Assembly (NCBI RefSeq): GCF_000524195.1
Contig: NW_020170465.1
Location: 14,890 to 78,889, forward strand
Source of the DNA: Echinococcus granulosus
Lineage: Eukaryota; Platyhelminthes; Cestoda; Cyclophyllidea; Taeniidae
Length of the DNA stretch: 64,000 bases
Direction of reading: 5' to 3'
The stretch's first letter is position 1, and the number at the start of each line of letters is the position of its first letter. Below, piece after piece: positions 60,301 to 64,000 of the stretch. The notes under the pieces are model-generated. The model was not told where the DNA came from and did no database searches. It saw nothing but the letters and a program-made list of their open reading frames with translations. Made by a program: the position numbers and the translations under genes.

Positions 60301-62664
60301 CACAAAAACGAGCCAGACTTTTTATTTGGCGGTTTCTGTCACGCCCTTCTTTACGGTCAAAGCAAGTTTTTCTCAATCAGTAAATTAAAAAGAGAATTTT
60401 AAGTTTTTTTTTCCGACTCCATATTATATGGCCAAAGGAACACGGATTAAAGCGGCCTTTAGGGCATTAATCTTATTGGCTGATTAAAATACTCAACATC
60501 AACCAATCATCATTCTATCGAACGCCGATCACCTCTTCTCCGGCTAATCCACTCATCATCACAAAAAAAGTCAACATACCATATTCCTTCGTTTTTGCAG
60601 TGGTCTCCGCTTGAATGCCGGCACCGGTTTCGGATACTGCGGCCAGACGGAATTCATACTTTGTATTTGGTAAAAGGCCATTCACCAAATAGTTATATAA
60701 ACTGGGTTCAATGAAAATTTGCCGAGAAGTTGCCTCCATGTTTCCCTCTCCATCCAGAGGAGTTACGAGGAGTTCATAATTCACCAAAGGAGGTTCGCGT
60801 TGTTGGGTGTCTGGAGTATCCCAGTGAAGCGACACCTCATGGGCAGATTTGGAGACGGCTTTGAAGTTCACTGGCGGCGGCAAGGCTAAATCGGAGTAAA
60901 AAACAATTATTACATTTCATAAAGGCTTTCAAACTTGTAAAGCGTCTAATTAACTTGATGACCGATGCACAAGTAGACTCTTATTAATTATTTATGGGAA
61001 TGACTTATGAAATTATGACATCGCCAAAAGTTCAGAGTATGGGGCGTGTCTTCTATTAAGTAGCTAAATAAAAGTGCTTTTAAATGAAAGAGCCTATTGT
61101 AAAGGAAAGGAATTATCACGGGCACAGTTTTAACTTAGAATTTGAGAATGTACCCTTTATAAGTGGCACCAAATTTTTCGTGTCTTGGACAAAAAATGAG
61201 TCGTGATCCCTATCATAAGCGGTTAAAAGTTGTAAAATACCGAATTGTCATCAAATTATTTCCAAATTTCCATTGTATGGAATTTTGACAGGTTATTGAA
61301 TATCATTGTAACCTACTACGATTTTCCTTAGTAAGTTGTCAAGCCCCAGATCGAGAGAGTTGCTCAGGAAAAACCTAACACGTTTCGAGAGGATTCTACT
61401 CCTTCTCAGTTAAAATGCAAGAGCAAGAAGTGGGTAGGTGGAATGCTTCATGACTATGTTACCTCTACAAGTCCCTTGATCCAAATCATCTGGTCTGCTT
61501 TGTTCGGAGCACTGTTAAGAGGGTTTCCAGCACAAATGTTCACAATATCGAAGATTGGGCAAATACTACTACTAGGGTCATTGTGAATACAGGACAAACA
61601 ATGGCTAAAAAAGGCTTTGCTGTGGAGTTATAAAACAACATTTCCCGCTGGTTCAAGAGAGTTGCTCGGAGTAGGCATTGCATGCTTCAACGAGAGTAGC
61701 TTCTCTCAAGTAACCTGTGAGAATCGTGAATAGAGCATTACTGTGTCTTTTCTAGCTCTTTTCATCATTAAATTCAATATAATGCTTTGTTTATAATGGA
61801 GTTAAAAGGATTACCAACGAGCAAATCTGCATTACGAGGATCATTTTGATGCCCACTGCTGTCTTAACCGTCGGTCTAGGCCCAATGAAATCAAGTACCA
61901 TTGGAGCATTAACTGCAGACTGTCGAAGAGGACTATGTTCAAGAAAATGGACATCTGCACAGTCTCATCTACCGAAAAATGCTTTGGTCAACTTGGGCAA
62001 TTTATCCTACCGACCATTATGATATTGCTGAGTCTGTTTTAGACATCAACTATGCTCTGGATGTAGAACCGTGGAGGAGCTGCAACACCTAAGCACTTCA
62101 AAACTCTTCACAGGAGCTCACCGATATAAGTGTACAAATTCTTGCTCTCGCTTACACCTCGGCGAATGTGATGCGTTCCAAGTCGACTAATTTCCTGGTT
62201 AATTTATTACCATTACCACAAGCTAAAGCGTGTTGGATCTGGTCATTCTGAGGTAGTACTATTATTCAGAGAATATTTCACAGGGTCATCAGTAACCTCA
62301 ACAAAAAAAACGATACTTTAAGATCTGTGCTACCAATCAAACCAAACTATTAATAACTCAGCCCTTGGATTAGCTAACCTATCTAACCAACTAAATTAAC
62401 TTATAAGGCTGAGGTCACATCTCACAAACCTCCAGGTCTAACAATGACGGGGTACGGCGGTGAAATCGGTCCATCCCCTTTGATATTGGAAGCACTGACA
62501 CGAATATGATAGGTGGCATTTGTGCGCAAATGAGTCAACAGCGTTAGAGTGCTGGTGCTGCCGGTCAAATCAGATTGGCTCAGGGCTGAGTCCACCTGAA
62601 CCAATTTAACGCTCCAATCAGCCAATGGCAGCTTAGGATTTTCCGTGTAGTATACTCGGTACAT
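42329..62664 (-). CDS. Lar: LAR-type receptor protein tyrosine phosphatase, 21 exons, 5' end outside window
   Basis: Type I receptor phosphatase of the LAR family (PTPRF/PTPRD/PTPRS), which acts in cell adhesion and axon guidance; 1969 residues seen. Exons: 62664-62430, 60885-60580, 59454-59279, 56179-55951, 55598-55302, 55222-55130, 53376-53011, 50885-50641, 49504-49271, 49197-48954, 48875-48547, 48130-47881, 47504-46863, 46637-46336, 46244-45898, 45397-45228, 44911-44472, 44399-44376, 44282-44028, 43873-43392, 42572-42329; phases agree. The first eight to nine exons encode fibronectin III repeats ([28 protein letters not shown]). The transmembrane helix is at about 47370-47296. D1 is complete: [35 protein letters not shown] and [12 protein letters not shown]2 keeps [11 protein letters not shown] and FEGVVD-like [13 protein letters not shown] but has a broken signature ([10 protein letters not shown]). 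Upstream exons, expected to encode immunoglobulin domains, lie beyond 62664 or outside the window. Confidence 0.9.
44376..44399 (-). other. 24-nt micro-exon in D1-D2 linker of LAR-type receptor
   Basis: Encodes KAHISGYK between a CAG acceptor and a GTAAGA donor, in phase 0. It restores similarity to the SSKAHTSRF block of vertebrate LAR and is needed to join exon 44911-44472 to exon 44282-44028 in frame. An in-frame stop lies just upstream of it, so the flanking intron must be removed. Confidence 0.6.
45069..45086. repeat. Perfect 18-bp palindrome TGTCACATATATGTGACA
   Basis: An exact inverted repeat in the intron between the exon carrying the active D1 signature and the next exon of the phosphatase gene. 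It belongs to the GTCAC..GTGAC family found elsewhere in the window. Confidence 0.7.
47245..47370 (-). other. Transmembrane helix and His-rich juxtamembrane segment of LAR-type receptor
   Basis: Within exon 47504-46863 a 25-residue hydrophobic run ([20 protein letters not shown] and on to LII) is followed at once by [19 protein letters not shown] on the cytoplasmic side. Nine of about sixteen residues there are histidine. A Gly/Ser/Pro-rich linker of some 120 residues then leads to phosphatase domain D1. Confidence 0.8.
57070..57660. repeat. Degenerate tandem array with palindromic cores, in a phosphatase intron
   Basis: About four diverged units of roughly 150-180 nt. Each has an upstream segment like TTGCAAGTCTTCTAC and GGTAAT, then a palindrome-like core: GTCGCATATACATGAC (57158), GTCACACATACGTGAC (57312), GTCACATATACGCGAC (57489) and TGTCACGCATGCG (57638), usually followed by ACATTTGATTAG. 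Core spacings are about 154, 177 and 150 nt. Later units are more decayed. Confidence 0.75.
58720..58735. repeat. Isolated palindromic core GTCACACATATGTGAC
   Basis: Near-palindrome of the same family as the array at 57070-57660, about 1.1 kb away, preceded by TTCAAC and followed by ATGCG. A solo unit of the array family. Confidence 0.6.
61900..62060 (+). mobile_element. Possible Ty3/gypsy reverse transcriptase fossil
   Basis: In one frame the plus strand reads QTVEEDYVQ, and after a frame change [21 protein letters not shown], which recalls the TVEEH..LxVxxxKCxFG region of gypsy-type reverse transcriptases. The frame change and later stop codons mean it is broken. It lies in an intron of the phosphatase gene, opposite in strand. 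The match is short, so this is tentative. Confidence 0.3.
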
Positions 62665-64000
62665 CTGCAAGGAAACAAAAGTGTATTAGATGGTTTTATT
62701 ACTTTAAGATGGTTCAAGCATTAAAGTGGACATATATCACTAATATCCTTTTTGAGTTTTCACTGGAATGGCCAGCTGAAGGTGAATTCGGCCAAACAAA
62801 TTCGCGTGACCTTGAACCGAATTTAAAATTGCGTTGTGATTTGGTAATTCAACAAAACATGCCTATAATTATCCATTAGAAGTCAACGATGTCCTAAAAA
62901 TGAAAAAAAAAAGAGAAAATGGACCTCGTGTTGGTTAAAATTAAAGCCCGTTCCTGCGTTCCCTTACTGTCTAGTATCCCAACATTTGCTAAGTAGTCCG
63001 CCTTACCTGCTACTCTGAATAAAGCGGCGCCTTTAATCTATTTTAAAACAGCCAGACACTGGCAGTATGTGTATGGATTGCTAGTCTGACTAGTAAAACG
63101 AGAAATTTACAAAAATAAGCAGTATTACTAGTGCAATCATGTCTCAGAAATACTCCATCTGTTCAAAAATGTCCAAAAGAAGCATTCAAACTCTGGTGAC
63201 AATGCAAATAATTTTACTACTTTTCCCTCCACGTGCAATTTCAAAAGCTACTCGTTGAGAGTCCGGAATTCACTATTCATGGCGAAATTCACAAAAAGAA
63301 TGTGACCTTAGGAACATAGGTAGTGGTACATTCAAGCTTCCGTCCATACAGGTGTATATTTCGTTAAGCGAGCGAAACGCACCTGACATGGATGCCTTCA
63401 GATTCGGTGGAACCGAGACCAAATAAAACCAGTGGAATCCCACCACTTTCACCCTTTTTAAACATCACCAACCCACTCGTCGATCCCTATTACTGTCGGA
63501 AATGCTGGCTCTGTCTCAAAGAAAAAGGTTCCTGGTAATTTTATATTGCCGGGAATGTTTAGTCAATCGGAAGCATCTGATTCATGACGAAGTACTCCCA
63601 CTTGTAGGAACTAGCAATCAGTGGCACAAATTCAATGCTTTTATTTAATTCAAAAAAGGAGAATAAGCTTTGTAGCCACGTAGATCGAAATAATTTGGTT
63701 ATCAAATACGTACTTTTACTGAAATTATATGAAAATGTAAGCAAGCGAAGCTTGTTTAAATTTAACAATTAGGCCTCTTCAGTCTTCCCGGAGCGCGAGA
63801 TTTTTGGTCAGTCCTACTATTTCCCAGGCCTTAGTTATACCACTTCCCAGGCCACTCTCCTCTATTATTTTGCCTTGTCATACTTTCATGGGTAACAAGA
63901 GGATTGGTGCATCAGTGACAACGACAAGCTGATGGAGTCAAAATTGCCATAAACACTCAGAAAACCCAAATCTCAACGCTAAAATGTGGGGTTTTTATCC
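62665..64000. other. Upstream intron or unassigned exons of LAR-type receptor
   Basis: The first exon seen begins in the middle of a fibronectin III repeat in phase 0, so at least one earlier exon must exist further 5' on the minus strand. I could not identify it here with confidence. A short minus-strand frame near 63380-63470 ending in a possible GTGCGT donor reads ESGGIPLVLFGLGSTESEG but shows no domain I can name. The rest is AT-rich. Confidence 0.35.

Overview
This window looks like nuclear DNA of a flatworm, most likely a tapeworm. The coding is animal-like and split into many exons. Introns range from about 30 nt to over 2 kb, AT-rich non-coding DNA with decayed repeats makes up most of the sequence, and several start codons sit just behind a T-rich AG acceptor of the kind used for spliced-leader trans-splicing. 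The phylum call is an inference from gene style and protein similarity; no species is claimed. There are two 100-N scaffold gaps (10335-10434 and 29471-29570).

Six protein-coding genes can be reconstructed, with exon phases that agree throughout most of each model. (1) AAMP, a WD40 protein, minus strand, 2167-10127, eight exons. (2) TSSC4, a U5 snRNP factor, plus strand, 11259-12478, three exons, head-to-head with AAMP. (3) GOT2, mitochondrial aspartate aminotransferase, minus strand, 22006-23642, five exons. (4) An FBXO7-like protein (ubiquitin-like, FP and F-box regions), minus strand, 26145-27788, about eight exons including very small introns. (5) A Dyp-type haem peroxidase, plus strand, 28994-34875, head-to-head with FBXO7. 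(6) A LAR-type receptor protein tyrosine phosphatase, minus strand, 42329-62664, 21 exons seen, with its 5' end beyond the window.

Between the genes are long stretches without recognisable genes: 1-2166, 12479-22005, 23643-26144 and 34876-42328. They hold degenerate repeats, an inverted decayed copy of the FBXO7-like gene (about 38200-38950) and several copies of a dispersed repeat. Introns of the phosphatase gene hold a degenerate tandem array (57070-57660) whose units each carry a palindromic GTCACATATACGTGAC-like core, plus a possible Ty3/gypsy fossil near 61.9-62.0 kb.

The genes do not form a pathway. The most notable items are the intron-containing Dyp-type peroxidase in an animal-like genome; the LAR-type receptor whose second phosphatase domain has lost its catalytic arginine and WPD loop while its active first domain carries an insertion; and the inverted FBXO7 pseudogene that keeps intron sequence.
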